Source: Capsicum annuum (taxonomy: Eukaryota; Streptophyta; Magnoliopsida; Solanales; Solanaceae). From it: a stretch of 64,000 nt of DNA. The notes under the pieces are model-generated. The model was not told the DNA's origin, did not search any database, and saw only the letters and a program-made list of their open reading frames with translations. The stretch is from positions 135,951,411 to 136,015,410 of the forward strand of contig NC_061121.1 of the NCBI RefSeq assembly GCF_002878395.1, read 5' to 3'. Shown piece by piece: positions 11,344 to 22,582 of this stretch. Position 1 is the stretch's first letter, and each line of letters opens with the position of its first letter. Position numbers and translations under genes: made by a program.

Positions 11344-12594
11344 TTTGGTATCAAAGCCATGTATTAGAGTTATTCCCACAACTCTAAGCCTTGGATCTAA
11401 GAAAATCTCACAAAAAAGAGTTTAGAGTCAAGAAAATAAAAAAAAATATAGGTGTTTCATGTTTTTGTACTTGGACAGCATTTTAAATCATAGATCTACA
11501 TGTTTTTATGTTGTTTTGTTGGTTTCTAGTGCTATATTCTTGTTCACTAGCACCTAAGGAGTCTAGATCTAAGTTTGGAATAAGATTTGGTTGTTTTTTA
11601 GCTAGATCCAACATTGTTGTGACTTGTTTGAAGCTTTTTGTGGTGGGATCTCATTTTGACCTTCATTTTTGTGGCATTTTGTGGCTGATTTGTTGCTATT
11701 TGATCTTGCCTTGACCCAAGGAACCTAGATCCAAAGAAAAATTGAAGTTAGACTTCATTTGCCTTGTGGTCAAACTTTGGTCAACTCTTGAATATTCATA
11801 TTGTTCTTCACCATTTTCATATCTTATTGAAGAAGAATATTCAAAAAGGGTGTTGATCCACAAAAATAAAGAAAGAGAGTGAAAAAGTTGCTTGTATAAA
11901 AGAATATTCCAAGAATATTCAAGTCTTCCAAAAGAAGAAGAGACAAAGGGAATATTCAAAGTACAATTGAAAGTACAAGTAGGGGGCCCATTGATTTCAA
12001 ATCAATTTGAACTTGCAAAAAAAGGCTCCAACCCTCCATTTTTACCCAAATTTCGTCAATATACTCTCATTAGTGGGTATTTGGCCGAAACGCAAAGTTT
12101 GAAATTGAAAAAAAAATTGCAAAAAAAATCAACTACTAATCACAAAGTGCCATGTCATCATTTGCATGAACAACCGAATTGATTTCTAATTTAGATTTCC
12201 AAGTTTCTAATTGTTGTTTCTAGTTTCTTTTGTGTTGATTCTATCACTAATTATCAGACTACTAAGTACCTACTAGGTTGATAATTACTCTTGAGTCCGT
12301 TTATTCGTGTCATCGCTTTTTGTATGCTTTTCTCATTTTAATTCATAGTAGTTTGTTCGTTCAAGTCTGTACATTATTTTTATTTGATTCATATCAAACA
12401 TAAATCGATTATGTGCCAAGGCATATTCATCACAAAATCACTTGCCAAATATTACAAAGTTTTCAACACTTGTGAGACTAAATGTAAGGTGAGATCTGAG
12501 TGTGAGTATGGTGAGGCTTTTGAACTAACTTGTTTGTTCATTTTGTACCTGTTGTATTTGCTGTTTTTTGCTTGTTATTAATTACTTTAACCAT
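11344..12594 (+). other. X1 primer site and long leader
   Basis: TGGTATCAAAGCC (11346-11358) is a near match to the tRNA-iMet complement. The next 1.2 kb has only short, unrelated open frames. It aligns with the leaders of X2-X5, on either strand, in such words as GGTCAACTCTTGAATATTC. I treat it as untranslated leader, not as gene. Confidence 0.75.
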
Positions 12595-12894
12595 GTAATC
12601 CAAAGGTACCACATTCCAACCTTTGGTAAATGATGTTTTGGGAGTCTTATGGCTCGGGTGGATGTACTAAATCAAGACTTGAAGGGTTATTTAGACCTTA
12701 TAAAAGATGACTTGAAATTCAAAAAGGGTGATGTAGGATCCATGAGGGGTGATTTGGGATCCATAAGGGGTGACATGATTAGAATTAAAGTAGGGGTTGA
12801 TAGAATATGTTCACCAAAACCTTCACAGAATTCAAACCACCAATTCCTAAATCCACTTGACCAAAGACCCTACACTCCACAAAACCCCATTGCA
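12595..12894 (+). pseudogene. X1 Gag N-terminal segment
   Basis: It begins ATG (12595) with a stop at codon 2, at the position of MESKGTTSQ in X3. It then runs open from the second ATG (12649) to 12894. The product is a heptad-like, charged segment with the short repeat KGDVGSMRGDLGSIRGD (about residues 26-42 from 12649), ending in a proline/asparagine-rich tail. This resembles the coiled-coil N-terminus of plant Ty3 Gags. The Gag core, zinc knuckle and protease that follow in X3 are absent here. Confidence 0.65.
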
Positions 12895-12949
12895 TAAATC
12901 CAAACCCATCATCAACCAAATCCAATGCCTCCTCTACACAAGTTAGAAT

Positions 12950-14750
12950 CCAAGGAGAATGAGGTCAAGACTCAAGATGGAGAGAAACTTAGTGTTGGGA
13001 TATATGAGGAATATGAATAAAATAGGAAAAGGGAAAGGGGAATCGCAGGTAGTGAAGTTGGAGAGGCAAAGAAATGCTTGATTATTGATCTTGTCCACAA
13101 AAAATCATTATTACTAACTGACACAAATACTATAACTTTTCCAAGTATTTTATCTTCTCATGTGAAGGTTCAAGACCCTAGAAGTCCCAAGGAGAAGCCC
13201 AAGGAAGTTCCTTTCAAGCCCTTGGCCGAAAGTTCCAATTTTGGGATAAATGATGAAGAGTCCAAAGTAAAACTTTTACATATTCCCTTGTAATATGGAG
13301 CATTAAGAAACCAAGTGAAGAACACAATTCCCATGATCTACAGGTAACAAATCTATCTTCTACACTCCTAGAAACTTGAATTATTGTGATGTGGCTAGTA
13401 GTAGCCAAAGTAGTGTAGTTTCGAATTTTCTTAGTGAAGAAGTGTATGAATCTTCCTTTTGTGATACTCTTGGTGTTTTTAGGTTAAATAAGGACTAATA
13501 TCTTGTTGTGAGTATGTAATCACTAGTTGATCCTTTAGATGATAAAATCAATTCTTTTCATAAGAATGATTTGTATCCACCTATTGCTAGCACTTATAAC
13601 TTGAATAAGGTTCCATTACCAAGTGACAAGAGTATTCACCCACTAGTTTACCCTTGTGAAAAACATGGTGATTCTACGTTGGTATGTGAGTTTCTAATAA
13701 CTAGTAAGGTTGTGAATGACGATCAACTTACTCACGGATGTAGTCCACTACTTGAACATGTGAATGGTATGATTGAAAATTTTCAAGTTAGTGTTGGTTC
13801 TTGTAATGCTTATCTAGATAATGAATATGGTCCTTTGAACTTGTGTGATGAAAGCCATGATTTTAGTCTTGTTCATGGTGACTATGTGTATGTCAAAGTT
13901 GTGTGTAATGGCTTGGGTGATTGTGATCTTGATTTTCTGGTAAAAGGAATGAGTAGCCTCAGCTTAAGCCCTTGGCTACTTCATCTATTTGATCCCGGTG
14001 CACTAGTGGAGTGGGAAAGGAATTATCTCGGTTTGTGCTTATTCCCTCTTGATGTTTGTTTTATCTCTATCATTTGTAATGCTTACACTAAATTTCATTG
14101 TCAAAACAAGGGATTGATGGTTGTATTTTAAAAGTGTACCCCCTCGGCATGAAGTCTTCATACTTGATTCCTTCCTATACTACCTCTTTACCTATGATGA
14201 TAACCATGTTAATTTTGAATGTGTAATGAATAGAGGTACTAGGTTTGGTCGTTGTATTCCTTCTTTGAATGATAATGATATGTGGATAAGGTGGACCTTA
14301 GGATCAATAGTGGAACCATATTTGATGAGGTCCTTTGTAGAGGTAATAAAGCAAATGTATCTTATGGTTCCAAAGCCAAAGGTAGTCTTACCTTTTGAGT
14401 ATAGTAAAGCCATTAAGACTATTGTAGTATCCTTATCTCTTGATATTGGCCAAAACAACCTCCTTTATGCCATTCATTCTAAGCTTTTCGTGTCACATAC
14501 AAAGGACCCATAGATGTATTTCAAATGTGAACAACCTTAGCTTATTAATATATGTGATGGTGATTTCGGGTTGCAGCCCTCTCTTCTTGATATCTATCTT
14601 AGCCATGTCTTTTGTGAAACTTTTTTATGATCATAGCAAAGGATTATTGGTTATATTCCAAGAGTGTGCCCCCTTGGTGTGTTCATATAATTATGGTACT
14701 AATGCTAACCCTCTTATCATGAGGATTTTGTGATTGTTGTTCCTCTATTT
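12950..14750 (+). pseudogene. X1 ORF2 (unknown protein), broken
   Basis: Remnant of the X-family second gene. The linker has H-K-K-S-L-L-L-T at about 13100 and PLAESSNFG at about 13220. Then come S-Q-S-S-V-V-S-N-F-L-S-E-E-V-Y-E-S at 13400-13450 and an open stretch 13571-14131 of 186 codons holding LNKVPLPSDKS and SSLSLSPWLLHLFDPG. A tail continues in other frames to about 14750. It parallels X3 18141-19151, X5 37170-38620 and X6 47690-49312. I do not recognise the protein; it has no polymerase, protease or integrase motif. Confidence 0.7.
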
Positions 14751-14801
14751 AGTTTTGGAAGGTATGAATTTGTGGACAAATTTCTTTCAAGATGGAGAGG
14801 A

Positions 14802-15421
14802 TGATACAAGCATAAAGAGTACAAGAGCTTGTAGAAGGTCTAAGTCTCGGATGGTGCAAGTGATTGAAGACCTTTTGGTGCCTTTTCAAAGCCTTGCCCA
14901 AGTGAAGAAAGGAGGAGGGATCTTACACACCATAGGCACTTCACATTAAGGGCATGATGGACTTTTTACACTACAAAATAACACTCAAAAGGAGCCATTC
15001 TTGAAGCCCTCATTAAGGGCATTTTAGTCATTATGTTGTATAAGTATAAATAGACATTTTAGCTTCTCTTTTGTAAGCCCTACACTAAGGAAAAAAAATA
15101 AAATTTCAGTAATACTCAAACAATTCATCCAAGTCTAATGAAAACAGAAGCTAAAATGTCTATTTATACTTATTACAACACAATGACTAAAATGCCATTA
15201 ATGAGGGCTTCAAGAAAGGCTCCTCTTGAGTGTTATTGTGTAGTGTAAAAAGTCCATCATGCCCATAATGTGAGGCGCCTATGGTTTCTAAGATCCCTCC
15301 TCCTTTTTTCACTTGGATAAGGCTTTGAAAAGGCTCCAAAAGGTCTTCAATCACTTTCACTATCCGAGACGTGAACCTTTTACAAGCTCTTGTACTCTTT
15401 GTGCTCTTTATGCTTGTATCA
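14802..15421 (+). repeat. X1 right LTR: inverted repeat of LTR front
   Basis: The polypurine tract CAAGATGGAGAGGA precedes TGATACAAGCAT at 14802. The first about 274 bases follow the normal LTR. At about 15076 the sequence turns round: 15077-15421 is the reverse complement of the LTR's first about 345 bases, ending ATGCTTGTATCA. The arms differ by scattered substitutions and one 9-base gap near the tips. The target duplication AGATG follows directly. TATA words face each other at 15045 and 15161. Confidence 0.9.
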
Positions 15422-15426
15422 AGATG

Positions 15427-15520
15427 TACAGGGCTGTAGATTGGTTATCTTGGGCCTTACGACTACAGGTTCCTATCCTCCCTAATAGGATTTGAAGGGT
15501 GACAAAAGTGGTATCAGAGC
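15427..15520 (+). repeat. G2 5' LTR end and primer-binding site
   Basis: 15427-15504 is the tail of the G2 LTR, ending GGGTGACA. TGGTATCAGAGC at 15509-15520 is a perfect plant tRNA-iMet complement. The leader continues to 15765 without a gene. Confidence 0.85.
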
Positions 15521-15765
15521 TGGTCGTCTAGGGAGTCTACAAAGCTGTGTCTACATAGAATCTTTATTATGGGTGTTTTACACACCAAATCTATAAATAG
15601 GAGGCTATGGGACATTTAGGGGTTGTCTCTTTTTCTTCATATCTTAGATCGAGCAATAGAGCCCATTTTTAGGTGAATTATATTTAACCATTGAATAAAT
15701 TTTGTTTTCTATTATCATAGTAAAGATATCCGTTACAAGGTGTAAGAATACAAGTACGCAAATAG

Positions 15766-16369
15766 ATATGGCTGACGGAGATGGGACCAATAAGTCACCA
15801 CCTAGGATAGTTAATCAAAGTAAGGATCAAGCTAAGTTTGTATCACAAACTTCTTCTACTCCTCCATATCCAGAAGAGCTAAGAAAGAGAAGAACAACAT
15901 CCTCAGAACTACCTATTAATGCTACTGAGCAAGATCTAAGGAATGCGATGCAATTGCTGGCTCGTATAGTTACTGGATAAGATCAAAGATAAACTATTCC
16001 AACCATAGGTTTCAGGGGTGCATATAGGGAAGCTAGCCTACGAACATAGGATTTACTTAAGATAGATCCTTCCACATTCACCGGATCAGATATTAATGAA
16101 GATCCACGGGGCTTTATTGATCAAATCCAAAGAGCTCTAGATGTCATGCATATATCGGGTAAAGAGATAGTTGAGCTAGTAGAATAAAGAATCATATGGG
16201 AGGCTATATTTTGGTATGAAGACTAGAAACAATATAGGGGTATCAATGCACCTTCATCTACTTGGAAGGAGTTCCAAGAGGCATTTCTTGACCATTACCT
16301 TCCATTTAAGATCCTAGAGGCTCATGCAGATCAGTTTCTAAATATTTACCAAGGGAATATGAGCGTGAG
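15766..16369 (+). pseudogene. G2 gag, 5' part, broken
   Basis: The ATG at 15766 opens M-A-D-G-D-G-T-N-K. The frame holds 71 codons, then is broken by stops. Reading on gives the capsid words P-S-T-F-T-G-S (about 16068) and EDPRGFIDQIQ (about 16098), then STWKEFQEAFLDHY (about 16260), ending at the X2 insertion after GTGAG (16365-16369). The frame resumes at 27250. Capsid precursor of a Tekay-like element; not functional. Confidence 0.85.
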
Positions 16370-17041
16370 TGATATGGAATAAGCTGTAAAATCCAAAAAT
16401 ACACCTAAAGAAGAGAGATAAAGATAAGAATAGCAACACAAGAAGGAAATACCAACGGATTAAGAGACAAAACACAAACTAAAATGCAATAAAAGAAAAG
16501 ATAGTTAGTGAGGGATAACCATCACAATACAATAGGAACCAAGGTGTGTATCAAACACAAAAACCCACTAAATCTTGCAATGGAAACACCACACACTTAT
16601 GTTGACACAAAAGGGACTCAAACCCTCCAAAGCACCAACGTTTCTAAGCTGATTTGTAACCCAAGTTATTTCACACTCAAGGATACCCTAGTTTCAATGA
16701 CTTTTCCAAGCCTACACTATAAACACTCCTCACAAGAGAGTTTACTCAATATTCATCAAAAACTAATGAGTATAAAAGCCTAAAAGTTTATTTATAGTTA
16801 TTACATTAAAGACTAAACTACCCTTATTAAAAAAAGGGCTCCTATAGAGTGTAAAGGAAAGGCATCAAAAGACCACAATTCCTTTAATGAGAGTAGGTAA
16901 GGGACAAATTTGGAGTGCGATACTCCTACTCTTCTTTTCAACTTGTGCCAATATTTTGAAGTGGTTCAAAAAGGTCTTCACACATTTCCAAACCCAAACT
17001 TGGCTCCTTGTACTGGTCTTGTACTCTCTGCACCCGTATCA
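16370..17041 (-). repeat. X2 3' LTR (672 bp)
   Basis: On the plus strand it runs TGATATGG...CCCGTATCA. It aligns with 26573-27249 from end to end; over the first 95 bases I count about nine or ten differences by eye. The polypurine tract lies at 17042-17056 on the other strand. Confidence 0.9.
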
Positions 17042-17148
17042 TACTCTCTATATTGAAAAGAATTTAACCTTAAATTCATACTTTGAAAGAACAAAGAGAG
17101 CGCAACAAAGCACAAAATCCTAATACCATGAGGGTTAGGGTTAGTACA

Positions 17149-17391
17149 CTAAATAATATCATCAAACAAAGGTAGTACACATATAGCAATGACCCTAACT
17201 CTACATAATATAAATATAATACTAGCATGGACATCATCATAAGAAAAGAGGTGGTATAGAAAGGAATTAAGTGGGCAGGCATCATCCAAGGTGCTATAAT
17301 CTGAAAGAATTCCATTTGACCCACAAAATATAGCAAATAAAGCACACAAGGATGGATTTAAGGCATTTATACACATATGACCTCTTCCTTT
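17149..17391 (-). pseudogene. X2 ORF2, C-terminal part
   Basis: Minus-strand reading that joins, across X3, the reading ending at 23255. It carries D-D-A-C-P-L-N-S-F-L-Y-H-L and the following F-S-Y-D-D-V-H-A, which match the end of X6 ORF2 (F-L-Y-Y-L-L-A-Y-N-D-I-H). This match across the X3 site confirms that X3 landed inside this gene. Confidence 0.75.
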
Positions 17392-18061
17392 TGATATAGA
17401 TCTAACTATAAAAGCCAAAAATAACCTCAAAGAAGAATTAGATATGATGACACTATATGTAAGACAACACACGAATTCAACACAAACACAAGAGAAATTG
17501 CATAAAAGGAAAGATAGTTAGTGAGACATAAAAATTACAATATAAAAGGTAAAAAGGTGTGTTTCAAACACAAATATACACTTGATATTGAAATTGGAAC
17601 ACCACACTCTTAGGTCGACACAAAAGGGACTCAAGCCACCTCAAGAAACAACCTTTCTAAGCAAAATTGTCAACCAAAGTGATTCCACACTCTAACTAAC
17701 CCTAGTTTTGATTTCAACTCATAATGAGAATAAAAAAGACTACAAAATGAGTTCACTCAATATTTTTCAATAAGCTAATGAACAATAGAAGCCTAAATGT
17801 CTATTTATAGTTATTACAAAAAGGACCACAATTCCCTTAATGAAAGTCAAGGAATAGATACCTCTTGAGTGAAGAATTCTAAAGTGTAAATACCACGATG
17901 CCCTTTAATAAGGCTCCCTTGGAGTTTAAGATCCCTTATCCTCTCTTCAACTTATTCCAAGGCTATGAAATGGTTCTAAAAGGTCTTCACCCATATTGTA
18001 AATTTGAGATTGGTCTTTCGAGAAAGATCTTGTACTCTATATAGTCTTTGCACTTGTATTA
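17392..18061 (-). repeat. X3 3' LTR (670 bp)
   Basis: It runs TGATATAGATC...CTTGTATTA on the plus strand and pairs with 22583-23254. The final TATTA for TATCA is a C-to-T change at the terminus. The purine tract (AAGATGGAGAGGA on the minus strand) lies at 18062-18074. Confidence 0.9.
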
Positions 18062-18140
18062 TCCTCTCCATCTTAAAAGGAATTTGACCTCGAATTCACA
18101 CCTTGGAAAACCAAAAAGGGGGAAAACAAGCACAAAATCC

Positions 18141-19151
18141 TTATGGCATGAGGTTAGAGTTAGTGCAACAAATAATATCAACATGCCAATGTAGTACACA
18201 CTTGGAAAACAACCAAGGATCCTTTGTTTTGATCATGAAAAGCTTTGTACAAACGTCACAAAGGACATGGATAAGATAAACATCATGGAATAATGAACAT
18301 AAACTGTGACAAGAACTTCCCCACCCTAATAGTGTACAGAGATCAAATGGGAGAAGTAGCCAAGGATACAAGCTGAGGCTACTCTTTCCTTCTACTAGGG
18401 TATCATGCTCACAATCACAGAAGACTTTTGTCCTTAAGAGAAGAATAACATTCAAGATTAAAGAGTTAGATCTTAGAAGTCTTCCTTCAACAAGATATAT
18501 GCCATTATTCATAATATTTCCATGCACATGATTGTTATGAAAAAAACTAGTAACAAAGCTTTCACCACACCATATGTTCAAAGAGTCATGTTTATTATCA
18601 AGATCAACTCTATAGATGTCATCAATAACTTTATACTCTACAAGCACACCATACACATGATCAAGTAGTGAATGAAATTTATTAGTGTATTGATCATCAT
18701 ACACATCAAAAGTACTACCAAAGAAATAATCATACACTTCTGCACTAAGCAAACCTGAAGCTGCACCAATTTGGCCACTACTAGTCATATCACAATATTT
18801 TAAGTTTCTAGGAGTGTAGGAAGTAGCATTGTTACCTTGATCTTCTTTATTGAAGCCCACTTGTATTTTTTGGAAGATCTTATTACAAGGGAATATGTCA
18901 AAACTTCCCTTTTCAATCATTTCTTCACCACCTCCCCCAAAATTGGAACTCTCGGCTAAGCACTCCACTAGATCATCAATCATGTGTTTAGGAGGGACTT
19001 TATTTGGATTCTCCTTGGGAAATTTATGACCTTGAACCTGCACATAAGAATAATCAATGCTAGGAAATATGCTAGCATTTGAGTTAGTGAGCAACAAGGG
19101 TCCTTTGTGGGTAAGTCTTGCAATCAAGTATTTCTCTCCCTCTTGTTGCAT
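18141..19151 (-). CDS. X3 ORF2, unknown protein (336 codons open)
   Basis: Open reading of 336 codons. Its N-terminal 50 residues include K-G-P-L-L-L-T-N and resemble the short linker between protease and RT in Ty3 polyproteins. From there the sequence departs from RT. It has CLAESSNFG (about residue 66), S-G-Q-I-G-A-A-S-G-L-L-S (about 123), S-S-L-S-L-Y-P-W-L-L-L-P-F-D-L (about 254) and a rather hydrophobic, cysteine-bearing end. The same blocks recur in X1, X5 and X6, so this is a family gene and not a chance frame. It may be read as part of a Gag-PR-ORF2 polyprotein; the ATG used is only the first in the open stretch. Function unknown. Confidence 0.65.
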   Translation of the reverse strand: MQQEGEKYLIARLTHKGPLLLTNSNASIFPSIDYSYVQVQGHKFPKENPNKVPPKHMIDDLVECLAESSNFGGGGEEMIEKGSFDIFPCNKIFQKIQVGFNKEDQGNNATSYTPRNLKYCDMTSSGQIGAASGLLSAEVYDYFFGSTFDVYDDQYTNKFHSLLDHVYGVLVEYKVIDDIYRVDLDNKHDSLNIWCGESFVTSFFHNNHVHGNIMNNGIYLVEGRLLRSNSLILNVILLLRTKVFCDCEHDTLVEGKSSLSLYPWLLLPFDLCTLLGWGSSCHSLCSLFHDVYLIHVLCDVCTKLFMIKTKDPWLFSKCVLHWHVDIICCTNSNLMP

Positions 19152-19229
19152 TGTTTTCTCCCTTCCTTCATCTCCCCTACTCTCAAATTACCCTTTCCTT
19201 TTCCTCTTCCCTTTCTCTCTCAACTCCCT

Positions 19230-19620
19230 TACTTGTTGATGAATTTTATTAACTTTAGATGGTTAAAGAGGATGGAGAGTGAACCTTTGGCCATTAAATT
19301 CAAAAGTGTACCTATTAGTACTGCAATCATGCTTAGTAGATCTATTAAATTTCCATGTCCTACCCAATAATAGGTGACATGCTTTCATAGGGATTACATC
19401 TCATAACATTTCATCTTGATAGCCCCCTACTTTGAACCTAATCACACCTCATTCAGTGACCTTCAACTCACCTTAAGCATTCAAACATTAAAGCTTATAA
19501 GGATTCAGATGAGGGGTAGTGGGTAGTTTTAAGTATTCAACCATGGTGACACTAGCAATGTTAACACAACTCGCACTATCTATGATCATGGAGCATACAC
19601 CCTATTTAATAAAAAAATTA
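19230..19620 (-). pseudogene. X3 retropepsin (protease), broken
   Basis: Minus-strand reading with C-S-M-I-I-D-S-A-S-C-V-N (Asp codon at 19578-19580), then V-E-Y-L-K-L-P-T, H-L-L-L-G-R-T-W-K-F (about 19375-19347) and F-T-L-H-P-L near 19270. This is the typical start and end of a plant Ty3 protease with an I-I-D-x-x-S-C active site. It is broken by several stops. It shows that X derives from a Gag-Pol element that had at least a protease. Confidence 0.8.
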
Positions 19621-19849
19621 GTATAAAAGAGATTCTCTCTTTGACTTGGATCATCCAAGGCCTTACTAAGAATGGCTCTCCTCACCACATACTAGATACT
19701 TTACATTCACCTTTAAGTGGTCAAACATCTTCTTCACCATATTAATTTTGCACCTCATTATTCACTTTCTCTCCATCTTGAGGCCCGACCTTATTTTCCT
19801 TAGTTTCCAACTCTACCTCCTCCCCAAGATAGTAAAACTTTTATTCCCT

Positions 19850-20700
19850 AAGGATCACATTTCTCCAATTTTGACACTTACTAGCCTTGTGTCCCCACCC
19901 TTGACATTTAAAGCATTGAAATCCCTTAGAATTGGAATTAGGATTTGGTTTACTTTTATTTCTTTAAGTATGGTGTTGGGCATCCTTGATCTCAGTTTAT
20001 GGAGTACTAGATGGAGGATTTTTGTTCTTGTTCCAACCTAAAGATGATGAAATAACTTCTTTGTCCTTAGATCAGCCCATGGATTCTTGCCTTTTGAACT
20101 TGTTGGTTTCCTTTTATTTTAGTTCCCTCTCAACCTCTAATGCCCGTTGGAAGATACCATTAATAGTTTCAAACTTATGAAGAGTCATATGAGAAGAAAT
20201 GTCTTTGTTCAACCCAACTTTAAAGTGTATGATGTCATGATGAACTTTTTCTCGATGATGATCAAGCTTCAAAATTAGTTGTTGAAATTGATCATAATAT
20301 GCCATGACACTCTTGCTACCTTGCCTCAAGTTGTAAATCTTAGCAAAGAGCTTATTTCTATAATGCTTTGGTACATATCTTTCCCTCATAAGCCTCTTCA
20401 ATATTTCCCAATGATAAGGTTGACCACTAATCATCACATTTCCTAATCTTTTTGTATAATCCCACCAAGTGTTAGCCTAGCCTTCAAAGTGAGCTATAAC
20501 ATAGCAACTCTTTTTTTCTTTGGAAAGATTGTTAACTTGGAAGAGATTTTCACAAGAAGACTCCCATGAAATATATACTTTTGGATCACTCTCATACTTG
20601 AAGATAGGAATAAAAACCTTGATAGAATTAATTCCCACTTCTTAGTTTCCATATGGATTTCCATGACCATGCCTACCTTTATGCCCTCGGTATCTACCTT
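19850..20700 (-). pseudogene. X3 Gag core and zinc knuckle
   Basis: Minus-strand retrotransposon Gag core (Pfam retrotrans_gag type). It shows S-D-P-K-V-Y-I near 20590, N-T-W-W-D-Y-T near 20460 and, in an open stretch 20437-20114, R-E-R-Y-V-P-K-H-Y and L-R-Q-G-S-K-S-V-M-A-Y-Y. Downstream the CCHC knuckle C-F-K-C-Q-G-W-G-H-K-A-S-K-C (plus-strand 19877-19923) has all four ligands. A stop near 20480 and others break the frame. Confidence 0.88.
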
Positions 20701-20749
20701 GTTGCCCTTTTTGATCATATCTACCTCTCATCTCCTCATCAATTATGTA

Positions 20750-21340
20750 GTCATTATTGTAAACTCTATAACCCTCTTTTTCCCTTCTACCATAGTCTTC
20801 TACATGGATGGGTTGATCTTGGTTAAGTGGAGCTTGATATGAGGGATTTAGTAGATGGTAAGGCCTTTTTCAAGTGGAGCTTGGATGGGAGGTATAGGAT
20901 TTTGTTGAGGATAAGGTCTTTAGTTAAGTAGGTCTTAAAGTGGGGCATCGGGTTTGGGCTTGGTATTTGGTTACCAAGTCCTTCTTGTTAGACTTGAGTG
21001 AATTCAGGGTCAAGGGGTCTTTTGGGGTTTTGGGTTTTGGAGTAAGTAGGTATTTGAGTGTGATTTTGTGGAGGTTTTGGTAGATAGAGCATTTGATGGA
21101 GGGTCCCGGGTGTGTGGTATTAGAGGTGTTTTGGTCTTGTCCAATTGAAGACACATGGTAGTGTTGAGGAGTAGTGGATCGGGAGTTCCTTTGACTCTCA
21201 ACTTACTCCACCCTTTTACTCAATGAGAATATATACGACTGCACCTTGTCCACCTTTCGGTTGAAAGCCTCAATTCCAGCCATGATAGTTCTAAGAACAT
21301 TGTTATCCACGATTTGGGAGGTTGTACCCTTAGATTCCAT
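20750..21340 (-). pseudogene. X3 Gag N-terminal segment
   Basis: It starts at ATG 21340 (M-E-S-K-G-T-T-S-Q), the start shared by X1, X2, X5 and X6 in position and wording. It runs into a short helix-forming charged region and then a proline/threonine-rich spacer. Stops interrupt the spacer. The longer open stretch 21203-21511 begins in the leader; I prefer 21340 because family members agree there. Confidence 0.65.
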
Positions 21341-22582
21341 TGCCAATATACCTAAAAAGGAAAGAAAAACACCTACAAAATAGTTAACAAGTTTGTCTAA
21401 AAGATCCTCACACACTCCCACTCTCGGTTTTACCTCACACTTGATTTCACAAGTGTTGAAAATTGGCTTATACTTCGTCAGTGATTGAGGGATGATTCTA
21501 CTTTTGTTCAAAGTAGTTTTTTGATTGAATGACTTAAGGAAATCTTGTTTGAAATTGAACCAACAAAATACAATGAATTTAAAATGAAAAAATCACACAA
21601 AGAACGATAACACGAAAGAAAAAGGACTTAAAAATAATTCACAACCTAGTAGATAGTTACTAGTTTTCCAATTAGTGGTAGAATCGACAAAATACAAATA
21701 AGAAACAAAGAATTGAAACTAATAAAATCCAAATTTGAGCTTAGATTGTGGTTGTTCCAAAATCATGACATGGTACTTTGTGATTGGACGTCACTTTGCA
21801 AATATTTTTTTGTTCTTCAATGTTGTGTCTCGGCCAAAACCCCAATTAAAAGAGAGAGATGAATTTAAGGGGGGAAATCCATGTTTTGGAGCCTTTTCAA
21901 GCTTCAACATAGATTTGAAATGAATTGGTCCCCCCCTTATACTTTCAATTGTACTTGAATATTCCTTTTGTTCCCTCTTTTTTGGATAACTTAGAATATG
22001 CTATGAATATTCTTTGTACAAACAATATTTACACTCTATTTCATCCTTTATATGGATCAAAGACCTTTTTTTGAATATTCTCCTTCAACAATCTATGAAG
22101 ATGAAGAAGAACAACATGAATATTCAAGAGTTGACCAAGTTTGACCACAAGGCAAATGACCTCGAAATTCAAATTTTCTTGTAGATCTAGGTTCCCTTTG
22201 CCAAACCAAGCACAAATAACATAAAATCTCCTTCAAAACGTCACAACCACCACGCTCCATATGAGATTCACCTTCAAAAAGCATCAAACTCAAGCCTAAC
22301 AATGGTGGAATGCTCAAAACAACCTAGATCTTTCTCAAAATTTAGACCTAGAATCTATTAGTGCTAGTGAACAAGAATCTAACACTAGAAACTATCAAAA
22401 CAAACAAAAACTATGTAGGTCTAGCTTTTAAGATTCAAATATACTACTCAAAAAGAGAATCAAGACTTTTTTTATGATTTTTGGACGTTTGACTCTTTTT
22501 TTGTGAAGATTTTCTTTAAGATAACAACAATCCAAAACTTAGAGTTGTAGGAACAACCCTAAAATGGGGATCTAATACCAAA
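21341..22582 (-). other. X3 leader and primer site
   Basis: There is no gene. It matches the leaders of X2 and X5, with the same order of A-rich runs. The primer site lies at 22568-22580 on the minus strand, as a variant of TGGTATTAGATCC. Confidence 0.7.

Larger units (their letters stand above)
10636..15421 (+). mobile_element. X1: pol-less LTR element with inverted 3' LTR
   Basis: It starts TGATACAA and ends TTGTATCA, and is flanked by the direct repeat AGATG (10631-10635 and 15422-15426). That target duplication marks both ends as one insertion into the G2 5' LTR. Order: LTR 10636-11343, primer site 11346, leader, Gag N-terminal segment, ORF2 remnant, polypurine tract, then an aberrant right LTR made of two facing copies of the LTR front (14802-15421). 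No RT, RNase H or integrase motif is present. Confidence 0.88.

Noticed and set aside
11696..12182. Open frames of 87 and 96 codons in the X1 leader
   Set aside because: They overlap on opposite strands, have no domain, and are not kept in the leaders of X2, X3 or X5.
14802..15421. Palindrome as an independent MITE or hairpin transposon
   Set aside because: Both arms are LTR-front sequence of the X family, the left arm follows the X1 polypurine tract, and the AGATG duplication pairs with the left end of X1, so it belongs to X1.
15509..15520. TGGTATCAGAGC and its variants as tRNA gene ends
   Set aside because: No cloverleaf surrounds them; each follows an LTR end, so they are primer-binding sites.
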